64,000 nt of DNA from Turritopsis dohrnii (taxonomy: Eukaryota; Cnidaria; Hydrozoa; Anthoathecata; Oceaniidae), in contig BQMF02000628.1 of assembly GCA_027922465.2 (NCBI GenBank), forward strand, positions 1 to 64,000, written 5' to 3'. Every line of letters begins with the position of its first letter. The first letter of the stretch is position 1. The translations under genes were made by a program, and so were the position numbers. This document shows, piece after piece, positions 6,216 through 18,134 of this stretch. The notes below the pieces were generated by a model that was given only the letters and a program-made list of their open reading frames with translations, did not search any database and was not told the DNA's origin.

Positions 6216-9200
6216 ATGACTACTAAAAATACTGTTGTTGAATTAAAAGCTCTTGCGAGAGAACGCGGTTTACATGGCTATTCAAAACTCAGAAAAGCTG
6301 AGTTGATCGAATTATTAGCAAACCCACCTGTCCGACCTGTTCCACCACCAAGACCTACTAGGTTTAACCGACCTGTTCCACCACCAAGACCTGTTCCATT
6401 TATTCCTACCCAACAAGATATGGATTTGTTTGAGCAACAAGAAATGAGAAAATCTCGACCTGTTGTGAAAAGCAAGTTGAATGAATGGAGAGATTGGTTA
6501 GTAGATCATGTACCTAAACATATTCGTGAGAAAGTGAGTAGCGCTTATAGAGAGATGAAGAAGAAGATTCTCAATCTCTACAAGAGGAAGAATGATGAAA
6601 AAGATGAAAAACTGATGAAACCAAAAGCGTTTGTCCCCATTGAAATGGCGTTTGAGGGTTCTTACAAAAGGTTCAAGATAAACTCAGATGGAAAAAAGGA
6701 CGTTGATTCGTTTCTCAAAAGGGTTCGACCCATTTTAAGTGATCTGATTATGAGAGAACTCAAAAATAAAAAATCAATAAAAATTCAAGCAACTGTGTGG
6801 ATCAAATGGAGAAAGGAGGATTTATCCAATCCTGAAGCGACAATCTACGTTGATAAGGCGTTCAATAGCAATATGGAAACAATTCACAATGAAAGCGATA
6901 TATCTGATGTTATTAATAAGATGTTCAATAAGATAATCGAACAGGTTGAAAACCCTGCGTTACCTCAATCCGGCTTTGTTATCGATAAAATTTTAAATAT
7001 TGATGTGGATTTTCACAAGCTAAAATTAACGAGAGGCAGCTCTTACTTACCGCTACCTAAGAATTTCAGTGGTAAGAAATCAGTGATCAATCCGCATAAC
7101 GAAGATGATGAAGAGTGTTTCAAATGGGCTGTTACTGCTGCTTTGAACCACAATGAGATTAAGAAAAATCCACAAAGGATAATGAATCTCAAGAAACACA
7201 TTGATAAATATAATTGGGAGGGTTTATCGTTTCCAATGGCGCTAAATAAAATAGATTTGTTTGAGAGGAGGAACCCTGATATCGCTGTGCATGTTTTAAC
7301 AAAAGATGTGGCAGAAGGTATCTATATGTGTCGTAAGTCGAAGCATCTTGATCGCAAAGAAACGGTTGTTTTGTTTTTGCTATGTGAAGAGGAAAAGAGA
7401 CATTATATAGCTGTAAAGAACTTGAGTGGTGTCTTGAGCAAGGTCAACTCGAATCACAAAAATAAAGAACATTATTGCTTGAATTGTCTCAACACGAGAT
7501 GAACACTTTGAATATTGTAAAAATAACGATGTTGCGAAGATTGAGATGCCAAATGAGGGTAGCACCGTTAAGTTTCATGACGGTCAGTACCAGCTCAAAG
7601 CTCCTTTCATAATGTATGCTGATTTCGAAGCTTTGTCAAAAGAGGTTTGTAAAGAACCGCGTAGCGTTATTGGATCATCCACTAAAAAGGTTGGTATACA
7701 TATCCCCACAGGCTTCTGTTGTTATAGCAAATTTGCTCATGGTGAAGTTTCAGACCCTCTAACGCTTTATCGAGGTGAAGACTGTGTTTTACGTTTTGTA
7801 GATCATGCGGTAGGTGAAGTGAAAAGGCTATACAATATGTTTCCTAAACAGAGAATGCGAGACCTCACATATGAAGAGGAACAAGGATTTACCGATTCAG
7901 ATAAATGTCACATATGTATGAAAGAATTTGAAAAAGATAATATTAAGGTTAGGGATCACTGTCATTTTACTGGTAAATTTCGTGGAGCTGCACATCAGTC
8001 TTGTAATCTCCGTTACAAAGTGCCTAAATACATTCCGATCGTCTTTCACAATCTGAGCGGATATGATGCTCATCTATTTATCAAAGAACTAGCCAAACAG
8101 TATGGAGATGAAGGGATTGCTGTCATCGCTGAAAACAAAGAAAAATATATCTCTTTCTCATTGGATGTTAAGGTTGGTGAATACATTGATAAAAATGGGG
8201 TGACTAGGGTTCAAAAGATACAGTTGGGATTCATCGATAGCGTGCGTTTCATGGCTAGTAGTCTGGATAACTTGGTAAACAATCTATCCGACGATCAGTG
8301 TAAAAACCTTCGAAAATTCTTCAAGGGTGATGAGCAATTCAAACTATTGAGAAGAAAAGGAGTTTATCCTTATGAATACATTGATTCTTTTGATAAGTTT
8401 AACGAAACTAAGCTCCCACCGAAAGATGCTTTTTATAGCAAGTTGAACATGAGAGGTATCAGTGATGCTGATTATACGCATGCACAGAAGGTGTGGAAAC
8501 ACATGAAAAATAAAAATATGGGTGCGTATCATGATCTCTATCTCAAGACAGACGTTCTATTGCTTGCTGATGTTTTTGAGACTTTTAGGGAAACATGTAT
8601 AACAAACTATAAACTGGATCCTGCACATTTTTACACTGCTCCAGGACTAGCTTGGCAAGCATGTTTGAAAAAGACAGAGGTTGAGCTGGATCTGTTGTCA
8701 GATATGGATATGTTTCTGTTCGTAGAGCAAGGTATTAGAGGAGGTCTCTGTCAGGCTGTTCATAGACATGCTAAAGCTAATAACAAGTATATGGATGCTA
8801 AATATAAGAAGACTGAAGAAAGTAGCTATCTCCAATATCTTGATGCAAATAATCTATATGGATGGGCTATGATTCAGAAGCTACCGACAGGGAATTTCAA
8901 GTGGGTAGATGCTAATAAATTTACCACCGATTTCATTTCAAAGTTGGCTGAGAAAGACGGTAAATATGGTTATCTTCTTGAAGTTGATGTGAACTATCCT
9001 CAGGAGCTTCATGATTCACATAACGATCTTCCGTTTATGCCTGAGCGAAAGAAGATCAATGGTGTAGAAAAGCTAACTCCATGTCTTTCAGACAAGAAGA
9101 ACTATATTATTCATATCCGCGCACTTGATCAAGCGCTGAAGCATGGTCTTGTTCTTGAGAAGGTTCATAGAGTACTGAGATTTAGACAAAGCGCATGGTT

Positions 9201-10053
9201 GAAGCCGTACATCGATTTCAACACCAATTTGCGTACTAAATCAAAGAATGACTTTGAAAAGGACTTTTTCAAGCTCATGAACAATTCAGTCTTTGGTAAA
9301 ACTATGGAGAATCAACGTAAACATAAAGACATACGCTTGGCTACCAAGAAAGAACAATATGAGAAGCTGGTGATGAAACCTAATTTCAAGGGTAGTATCT
9401 GTTTCAGTGAACATTTGATGGCTGCTGAAATGCAAAAGATCAAACTCGTGTTGAACAAGCCGATCTATCTGGGACCTACAGTTCTTGATTTGTCAAAGAC
9501 GATTATGTACGAGTTTCATTATGATTATATGAAACCAAAATATGGTGACAATCTAAAGCTCTGCTATATGGATACAGACAGCTTTGTCTATCACATCAAA
9601 ACCGACGACTTCTACAAAGATATTGCCGATGATGTAGCTTTGAGATTCGACACTTCAGCGTATGATGAGAAAGATAATAGACCTTTACCCATAGGTTTGA
9701 ATAAGAAAGTCATTGGTCTAATGAAAGATGAGTTGGGTGGTAAGATAATGACAGAGTTTGTTGCTTTAAGAGCGAAGACATATGCATATAAACAGCTAGA
9801 TGGAAAAGAAGACAAGAAGTGCAAGGGAGTCAAGAAGTGCGTAGTAAAGAAGACCATGGGGTTTGATGATTACAAGAGATGTTTGTTCGATGGTAAGAAT
9901 GTTTACAGAGAACAGATGACCTTTCAATCGATTAAGCATGATGTTCACACTATAAAAACAAACAAACTCGCTCTCAATGCGGATGATGACAAAAGAATTA
10001 TTGCAAAAGATGGTATTGCTACATATGCTAGAGGACATTATAGGTATGTATAA
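6216..10053 (+). pseudogene. Protein-primed family B DNA polymerase, one frameshift
   Basis: The polymerase that copies the Polinton from a terminal protein primer. The first frame (6216-7502, 428 residues) starts with a SAP motif (about 5-36), then a Pro-rich linker with VPPPRP repeats (43-66) and a Cys-containing domain ending in HYCLNCL. The second frame (from before 7546 to 10053) holds the enzyme: ExoI (YADFEAL, residues 24-30 of the 7546 ORF), an HNH/endonuclease VII-like Cys-His insert (CHIC ... DHCHFTGKFRG ... SCNLRY, about 122-163), ExoII (HNLSGYDAH), ExoIII (YLKTDVLLLAD), polymerase motif A (LDANNLYGWAM), motif B (KLMNNSVFGKT) and motif C (YMDTDSF). All catalytic signatures are present. 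A single-base shift near 7490-7500 breaks the gene, because the plus-one frame there carries the expected zinc-type Cys/His residues into the second ORF. Either the copy is inactive or the indel is an assembly error. Confidence 0.93.
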
Positions 10054-10157
10054 GATAACAAACGGTAAGAGGTAAAAACAAAACAAAAAAATAAATGAAC
10101 TATATATGATACCTGGATATTGACTTTGAAGATCTTTTTGACTGCATCGATGATCTG

Positions 10158-10270
10158 TGTGTGTCTGTGTCTGTGTCTGTGTCTGTGTCTGTATGTTATA
10201 AGTATTGTTAGTTTATTTATATTATAAAGTTTAAACTGCTACAAACTGCTACAAACTGCTACAAACTGCT
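10158..10270. repeat. Microsatellite (TCTGTG)n and 10-bp repeat AAACTGCTAC
   Basis: About five units of TCTGTG at 10,158-10,193, then AAACTGCTAC repeated 3.7 times from about 10,234. They lie just past the last element gene and mark the border between the Polinton and the array to the right. The stretch 10,271-10,486 shows nothing else recognisable. Confidence 0.85.
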
Positions 10271-11186
10271 TTTTACTACAATCGGGTATTTCCCCATGGA
10301 CATTTTTATGAGATATTTAATTGTTTACAATTATGAGTAATTTCTGGTTATATAATAATAGAAACTGCTTACGTAATCAAAATAACACGTTTCGTAACTC
10401 GTATCGCGTTACGAAAACAAAGATGATAATAGGGAAATTCCTGAAATCATGTGATTTTGGGCCAACATCCGCACTTTCCTATCTCTGCTTAGCTTCCTTT
10501 CAGCTCCTCCCCAACATCACCAACATATGCACTTTATACAGCTATTTATACTATATTTAGTAGCAATTTTTGGATGTATTCTGGCTATATCAGCTTATCT
10601 CTTTTCTCCCTACGTATGTTGTATTTTTTTTAACTTTTAGATTAGATATGAGCTTTAATTTCTAAGTAATTATTATTGTGATATTTATATTTTTCATTCT
10701 GAGGAGATCAATATAGAAACTTTATATATTAGTTTGTGCTGCCCAAACGATATGTTGGTTACCGCCAGTATACACAATCTTTTTATAGGATTCTTTATAT
10801 TTAATGTGGTTAAATTAAAGTTTCGTATTGTGTCGATGCACTTTTTTGGAGTACGTGGGTGGCAAATATCCAGTAACAATCATTCAGCTTATTCGTACAA
10901 AAAAAACAGATCTTCATAAATGATCTCCACGATAGCATAAAGAAAAGCCCCTTTTTTATGTTATGGTAGGCTGACTTTCTTGACGAACATTGTCAGTCGC
11001 ATCAATATTTTTGTTTATTTAATGCTGATGCTTCTCGAGCTGAATGATGTGACTGTCTTAGTTTTGCAGGACTAGTGTGCTAGTGTTGCATTTTTGTGGC
11101 ATTTTCAGCAGCAAAGCTTGCAGAAATCCTTCTGCCCGGTAGGGCATCTTGTTTCATCTTACTGTCCAAACCTACGCATTTTTGTT

Positions 11187-11345
11187 TCTTAAATTTCATT
11201 GGTTCATAAAAAAGCCGTCTCAATCGTGATTGGTGCATAATGCCCAATTTCTACGAATAGGTGCAAATATAGCCACCTTAACTTTAATAGCGCTAGTTTA
11301 TTGGCTTGAATTTCCGCCATGTGATCATCCGGGTATTTTTCGACT
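11187..11345 (+). other. CCAAT-rich promoter-like segment, array copy 1
   Basis: Three ATTGG boxes (reverse CCAAT) in about 130 bp, a CCGCCAT box and a CATGTGATCATCCGGG stretch, in the same order as in copies 2 and 4. In this copy the ATG-containing stretch downstream is changed (ATGGTACACTAC instead of ATGGCAGAAGAA). Confidence 0.4.
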
Positions 11346-12659
11346 TACATTTGCACGCCGTTCGCATAATGGTACACTACAGCGTGACCGAAGAAACTTC
11401 CAAAAGTTGATTGATCAATGTTTCTATGTCTGGTATTCTTTTTAGCCTTTCTAGCTAGATACAAAATACCGTTTGTTTCATGTGTGGGCTGTAGTGTTTT
11501 TTAAGCTCTGGATACATACGGCTCAGCTCAGTTTCCTCTTCAGCTCCAACAACATACAAGGGAATGTCTACCCTCCTGCCTGTGAATCATTTTATGTTTG
11601 ATGTTTCTCTAGCTATTTTAGCTTATTTACTTGTATAGTTCTTGGCTGTATTATCAATGTTTTGAATTAGCATTGGGGACTTACTATTTACGATAGCAAA
11701 TTGAAACTTACCTTGATTGTCTGTAAATTCTAAATACTGGACATCCTTTAAACTCAAATTTCTGCTTTCAGTTATGTTTGCTAATTTTGGTAAGTTTAGG
11801 TCATAGTTTTCATAATCCTAATCTTTGTTTACTTTTTGTGTTTGGGAAGTCTTAGTAATTTGGAAGATTGACCGTGCATACGTAATCACTGTAATATCTG
11901 AAAACATATAAATTTGATGTTATTTTGTTCATTAAGTTTGTTGGGAGTTAATGTAAGTTTCGTATTGTGTCAGTTATCCTTTTATAATGCCCTGGCGTGT
12001 ATACGTAATTAAAAATTTAATGCTTTTTAAGTTTCTGAATAAATCTTTATAATCTTTTCATGAAATTTAATTCAGGTAATGCGCGTTTCTAAATTTAAAA
12101 CATGGCAATGACATATTGTTACTCAAATTAAAGCACAAATTTCTGTTTTCAGTTATGTATGTTGATTTTGTATGTATATAGATGTATTTTGTATCATTAA
12201 AATCTACGCTTTCTCTTTTGTCCTTAGGAATTCGGTTAGGAAGATTGACAATACATATTAAATTCATAACATTTACATTGACTTATATACATGCATACTC
12301 ATTGTCTTATCTGAATTGATCATACCAACAAAATAAAGGACATATGTCATTCAGATATAATCAAGTTTATTGATGTTTATTGGTATAAAGTTTTGCATAG
12401 TGGCAATTATGTTTTTCCAGATTTTTGGGGAGTAAATGATAAGAATTTAATAAGTATATATTGCGGATTAAACTTTTCTTAAATTTCAAGAATGCCCTAG
12501 TCTTTCTTTTTTCATACTTCAGCTGATTTTGCAGAAATCCTTATGCCTGCAAGGGCATCTTGTTTTTGGATTTCTGAGTAAGCAAGAAATACTTTACGAT
12601 CGTCTGTGTTTTTCTTCGTTTTTTTTCATCTACTGTCCAAAACTACGCATATTTGTTTC

Positions 12660-12890
12660 TCAAATTTCATTGGTTCATAAAAAAGCCGTCTCAATCGTGA
12701 TTGGTGCATAATGCCCGATTTCTACGAAAGGGTGCTAATATTGCCACCTTAACTTCAATAGCGACAGTTTATTGGCTTGATTTCCGCCATGTGATCATCC
12801 GGGTATTTTTCGACTTTACGTTTGCACGCCGTTTGCATAATGGCAGAAGAAACCGAAGAAACCCACATAGACTTCCACATTGATTGATCA
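12660..12890 (+). other. CCAAT-rich promoter-like segment, array copy 2
   Basis: Same box order as copy 1, ending in ATGGCAGAAGAAACC at about 12,840. That frame stops after 15 codons, so it is at most a very short reading frame or a first exon with no clear donor. Confidence 0.4.
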
Positions 12891-14205
12891 ATACTGAATA
12901 GATTTAAAAGAAGATTTACACTTTCAAAACCAAAAGTAAAGGGTAGAAATTTATAATTATCTTACAATGATTCTACTGCGTTCATTCCTTTCTAGAAACA
13001 AGTTCTCAATGTTTTGTAAAAACAGTGTGTGCAACTTTTATTTTTAGGAAAATGTCTGGGATTCTTTTAAGCCTTTCTAGATACAAAATACCGTTTGTTT
13101 CATGTGTGGGCTGTAGTGCTTTTTAAGCTCTGGATACATACAGCTCAGCTCAGTTTCCTCTTCAGCTCCAACAACATACAAGGAATGTCTTGTCTACCCT
13201 CTGCCTGTGCATCTCATTTTATATGTTTGATGTTTCTCTAGCTATTTCAGCTTATATACTTGTATAGTTCTTGGCTGTATTATCAATGTCCTGAGTTAGG
13301 AATGGGGACTTACTAGTTACGATAGCAATTGAAACTTACCTTGATTGTCTGTAAATTCTAAAAACTGGACATCTTTTAACGCAAATTTCTGTTTTCAGTT
13401 ATATTTAGGTCATATTTTTCATAATCCTAATCTTTGTTTAATTTTTGTGTTTGAGAAGTCTTTTCGTAATTAGGAAGATTGACCGTACATACGTAATCAC
13501 AGTGATATCTGAAAACATATAAATTTGATGTTACTTTGTTCATTAAGTTTATTAGGAGTTAATGTAAAGTTCGTATTGTGTCAGTTATGCTTTCATAATG
13601 CCCTGGCGTGTATACATAAATAAAAATTTATTGCTTTTTTAAGTTTCTGAATCAATTTTTATAATCTTTTCATGAAATTTAGTTCAGATAACGCATGTTT
13701 TTAAATTAAAAAGATGGCAATGACATATTGTTACTCGAATTAAAGCACAAATTTCTGTTTTCAGTTATGTATGTTGATTTCGTGTGTATATATAGAGGTA
13801 TTTAGTGGCATTAAAATCTACTCTTTCCTTTTTGTCCTTGTGAATTAGGAATTCTGTTAGGAAGATTGACAAGACATTAAATTCATAACATTTACATTGA
13901 CTTACATGCATACTCATTGTCTTATCTGAATTGATCACTGAATCCTTAATATCATTTCGTACCAACAAAATAAAGAACATGTCATTCAGATAAAGTTTTG
14001 CGTAGTGACAATTATGTTTTTTCCAGATTTTTGGGGAGTACATGATCAGAAATTTAATAAAATTGCGTATTAAACTTTTCTTAAATTTCAAGAATGTCAT
14101 AGTCTTTCTTTTTTCATATTTCAGCTGATTTTGCAGAAATCCTTATGCCTGCAAGGGCATCTTGTTCATCTTACTGTCCAAACCTACGCATTTTTGTTTC
14201 TTAAA

Positions 14206-14390
14206 TTTCATTGGTTCATAAAAAAGCCGTCTCAATCGTGATTGGTGCATTGGTGCCCGATTTCTACGAAAGGGTGCTAATTTAGCCACCTCCACTTAAA
14301 TAGCGACAGTTTATTGGCTGATTTTCGCCATGCCATGTGATCGTCCACAAAACGTTTTAAAAATGGCAGCGAAAGAACGTGTGTAGTTTG
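14206..14390 (+). other. CCAAT-rich promoter-like segment, array copy 3 (diverged)
   Basis: Keeps the first two ATTGG boxes but has lost part of the 3' half; the ATG region reads ATGGCAGCGAAAG and stops after a few codons. Confidence 0.35.
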
Positions 14391-15194
14391 CTAAAAGTTT
14401 CTTTGATGGAAATAATATGGCTTTAAAAGAAGTTAATACAGCTTATAATTTTATATAAAGAATTGCATTACTGTTGGGAACTTATCATGTTCACAAAATT
14501 AAGTTACAGTGTGGTTATTCTGTTTTTTGAAAGAAGTTTTCTTGAAGTTTAAAATATGAAAACAGTGCCAATACATGGTGTGTGGAAGAAAAGATATTTC
14601 TTGTTTTATTTTTGCTCCAAGCCTTTTTAAATATGAAAGACCTTCGTGTATTTTGTATGTGTATGCATGTTTGAAGTCAATTTTTAGAAGCTTTTGGATT
14701 TTTAAAGCTCAGCTTAGCTTCCTTTCAGCTCCTCCCCAACATCATCAACATATGCACTTTATACAGCTATTTATACTATATTTAGTAGCAATTTTTGGAT
14801 GTATTCTGGCTATATCAGCTTATCTCTTTTCTCCCTACGTATGTTGTATTTTTTTAACTTTTAGATTAGATATGAGCTTTAATTTCTAAGTAATTATTAT
14901 TGTGATATTTATATTTTTCATTCTGAGGAGATCAATATAGAAACTTTATATATTAGTTTGTGCTGCCCAAACGATATGTTGGTTACCGCCAGTATACACA
15001 ATCTTTTTATAGGATTTGTTATATTTAATGTGGTTAAATTAAAGTTTCGTATTGTGTCGATGCACTTTTTTGGAGTACGTGGGTGGCAAATATCCTGTAA
15101 CAATCATTCAGCTTATTCGTACAAAAAAAACAGATCTTCATAAATGATCTCCGCGATAGCATAAAGAAAAGCCCCTTTTTTATGTTATGGTAGG

Positions 15195-15555
15195 CAGTGT
15201 CTGATCTTAGCAGTGGCCCGACTGTCTGAGACAGTCAAAAATTGGTTCGGGCCACCAAAATCTTTGAAAACCAGTGTTGTGGTGGCCCGAATGGACAGGC
15301 GAAAAAAAGTATATAAACTCTAAACATGATTTAAGAATTTCCATTACAAGAGAATTGAGTTTTATAATGTTTGTCTTTGCAATTTCAGCTCTTTCTTTCT
15401 AATTTGTAAGCATTTCTAAGTGTGTCCAAATGAAATTGTAGAGTGTTATTGAATATCGGGCCATTAAAATTTCCTTCGGGCCACCAACAATTTTAATACC
15501 AATGATGTCAATGGCCCGGCACGACACCCAGATAAAATCTTAAGATTAGACACTG
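15195..15555. mobile_element. 361-bp MITE with 5-bp target duplication
   Basis: Starts CAGTGTCTGATCTTA and ends TAAGATTAGACACTG, a 15-bp inverted repeat with one mismatch, flanked by GTAGG on both sides (15,190-15,194; 15,556-15,560). The duplicated block at 10,969 has the uninterrupted site TTATGGTAGGCTGAC, so the insertion came after the array duplicated. Inside are several GGGCCACCAA/GGGCCATTAA motifs near both ends, likely transposase-binding subterminal repeats. The CAG ends and 5-bp duplication fit hAT5-type non-autonomous elements. Confidence 0.85.
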
Positions 15556-15831
15556 GTAGGCTGACTTTCTTGACGAACATTGTCAGTCGCATCAATATTT
15601 TTGTTTATTTAATGCTGATGCTTCTCGAGCTGAATGATGTGACTGTCTTAGTTTTGCAGGACTAGTGTGCTAGTGTTGCATTTTCGTGGCATTTTCAGCA
15701 GCAAAGCTTGCAGAAATCCTTCTGCCCGGTAGGGCATCTTGTTTTTTTTTATTTCTGCGTAACCAAGAAATACTTTACAATCGTCCGTGTTTTTCTGATT
15801 TTACGGTCCAAACCTACGCATTTTTGTTTCT

Positions 15832-16060
15832 TAAATTTCATTGGTTCATAAAAAAAGCCGTCTCAATCGTGATTGGTGCATAATGCCCGATTTCTACGAA
15901 AGGGTGCTAATATAGCCACCTTAACTTCAATAGAGACAGTTTATTGGCTTGATTTCCGCCATGTGATCATCCGGGTATTTTTCGACTTTACGTTTGCACG
16001 CCGTTTGCATAATGGCAGAAGAAACCGAAGAAACCCACATAGACTTCCACATTGATTGAT
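15832..16060 (+). other. CCAAT-rich promoter-like segment, array copy 4
   Basis: Nearly identical to copy 2 across 200 bp including ATGGCAGAAGAAACC at about 16,013, showing a recent exchange or duplication between these copies. Confidence 0.4.
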
Positions 16061-17700
16061 CAATACTGAATAGATTTAAAAGAAGATTTACACTTTCAAA
16101 ACCAAAAGTAAAGGGTAGAAATTTATAATTATCTTACAATGATTCTACTGCGTTCATTCCTTTCTAAAAACAAGTTCTCAATGTTTTGTAAAAACAGTGT
16201 GTGCAACTTTTATTTTTTGGAAAATGTCTGGGATTCTTTTAAGCCTTTCTAGACACAAAATACTGTTTGTTTCATGTGTGGGCTGTAGTGCTTTTTAAGC
16301 TCTGGATACATACAGCTCAGCTCAGTTTCCTCTTCAGCTCCAACAACATACAAGGAATGTCTTGTGTACCCTCTGCCGCCTGTGCATCTCATTTTATGTT
16401 TGATGTTTCTGTAGCTATTTCAGCTGATATACTTGTATAGTTCTTGGCTGTATTATCAATGTCCTGAGTTAGGAATGAGGACTTACTATTTACGATAGCA
16501 AATTGAAACTTACCTTGATTGTCTGTAAATTCTAAATACTGGACATCTTTTAACGCAAATTTCTGTTTTCAGTTATATATAGTTTAGGTCATATTTTTCA
16601 TAATCCTAATCTTTGTTTACTTCTTGTGTTTGGGAAGTCTTTTCATAATTAGGAAGATTGACCGTACATATGTAATCACAGTGATATCTGAAAGCATATA
16701 AATTTGATGTTATTTTGTTCATTAAGTTTATTAGGAGTTAATGTAAGGTTCGTATTGTGTCAGTTATCCTTTCATAATGCCCTGGTGTGTATAGGTAATT
16801 AAAAATTTATTGCTTTTTAAGTTTCTGAATCAATTTTTATAATCTTTTCATGAAATTTAGTTCAGATAATGCATGTTTTTAAATTAAAAAGATGGCAATG
16901 ACATATTGTTACTCAAATTAAAGCACAAATTTCTGTTTTCAGTTATGTATGTTGATTTTGTATGTATATATAGATGTATTTAGTATCATTAAAATCTACG
17001 CTTTCCTTTTTGTCCTTGTGAATTAGGAATTCTGTTAGGAAGATTGACAAGACATTAAATTCATAACATTTACATTGACTTACATGCATACTCATTGTCT
17101 TATCTGAATTGATCACTAAATCCTTAATATCATTTCGTACCAACAAAATAAAGAACATTATGTCATTAAGATATAATCAAGTTTATTGGTTAACCAAGTT
17201 TTGCATAGTGACAATTATGTTTTTTCCAGATTTTTGGGGAGTACATGATCAGAACTTTAATAAATATATATTGCGGATTAAACTTTTCTTAAATTTCAAG
17301 AATGTCATTTCTTTTTTGTAATGACAGCTATATATTTTTCAGTAAATTCTTACATGCATAAAAAAACTACATGCCATAAATTCCATAAAAACTTACATGC
17401 ATACTCATTGTCTTATCTGAATTGATCACTGAATCCCTAGTATCATTTCGTACCAACAAAATAAAGATCATTACGTCATTCCGAGATAATCAAGTTTATT
17501 GGTGCTCATTGGTATAAAGTTTTGCATTGTGACAATTATGTTTTTTCCAGATTTTTGGGTAGTACATGATCAGAAATTTGATAAATATATATTGCGGATT
17601 AAACTTTTCTTAAATTTCAAGAATGTCATAGTCTTTCTCTTTTCATACTTCAGCTGATTTTGCAGAAATCCTTATGCCTGCAAAGGCATCTTGTTTTAGT

Positions 17701-18129
17701 TCCATTTATGATAAAGGCATAATGTAAAGGTAACCTCAAAAATGTCATTTTATTGTTAGGAAAGCATATTTCTTAATCCTATTGCGACCTTTGATAAATA
17801 AAACTTTTGAAAAGAGTGCTATTCAAGGTAGACAGAAAAAAATAGGTTTCAAAAACCTTAATATGGTAACCTCAATATCTTCACAAATTTTTCATATTTT
17901 TGGTACCTTTTTGCCAAGTCAGTACCTCTATCCTTTAACTCTAATCCTCCAGAATTGCAAGTTTTGATGTATGATCAAACTGTTAAGGAGATATTGCACT
18001 CAGATTGGAAGGGTATATTTTCAACGGTAACCTCACTTTTGTCACATAAAATTTGCATTTGAGTAATTTTAGGCAAAGATACTATCTAAATACATGTAAT
18101 ACTAGAATTTGAGACTAATGCGATTAAAT
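17701..18129. other. Non-coding stretch
   Basis: No gene or clear repeat. The words TAACCTCA/GTAACCTC recur near 17,731, 17,867 and 18,026, and TAAGGAGATAT at 17,984 is repeated at the target site of the next element (19,297). Confidence 0.4.
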
Positions 18130-18134
18130 AAGGA

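Larger units (their letters stand above)
1..10090. mobile_element. Polinton/Maverick (adintovirus-like) element, right part
   Basis: A block of about twelve tightly packed intronless genes on both strands stands apart from the intron-rich host DNA to the right. The diagnostic pair is a protein-primed family B DNA polymerase (6216-10053) and an rve-type DDE integrase (4696-5679), which together define Polintons and adintoviruses. Small membrane proteins fill the rest. The left end is outside the window, and capsid, protease and packaging ATPase genes are not seen. The right end is placed near 10,090 because coding stops at 10,053 and simple repeats begin at 10,158; no terminal inverted repeat can be tested with only one end present. 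Several frameshifts suggest an old or decaying genomic copy. Confidence 0.85.
10487..17700. repeat. Composite tandem array, units about 1.4-2 kb
   Basis: A marker beginning GCAGAAATCCTT, followed by a GGGCATCTTGTT-type stretch, recurs near 11,120, 12,531, 14,133, 15,710 and 17,662. Around each marker, long blocks of near-identical sequence repeat. A larger block starting at 10,487 recurs at 14,712, an offset of 4,225 bp that holds over at least 700 bp. The units contain CCAAT-rich segments, a shared TTTCTGTTTTCAGTTAT tract and AATAAA-containing ends (near 12,330, 13,968, 17,145 and 17,456). No long ORF is conserved among copies: short frames such as those starting at 11,230, 12,701 and 15,873 differ and are chance readings. 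It is either a non-coding locus amplified in tandem or a large satellite. The array breaks off after 17,690. Confidence 0.8.

Noticed and set aside
10158..10193. (TCTGTG)n as telomere repeat
   Set aside because: The unit differs from animal TTAGGG and is short; a plain microsatellite.
10234..10270. CRISPR-like short repeats
   Set aside because: Direct 10-bp repeats without spacers, in animal DNA.
12838..12885. 15-codon frame MAEETEE... in the tandem array
   Set aside because: Not kept in copies 1 and 3 and without a usable donor; kept only as a note under the array.
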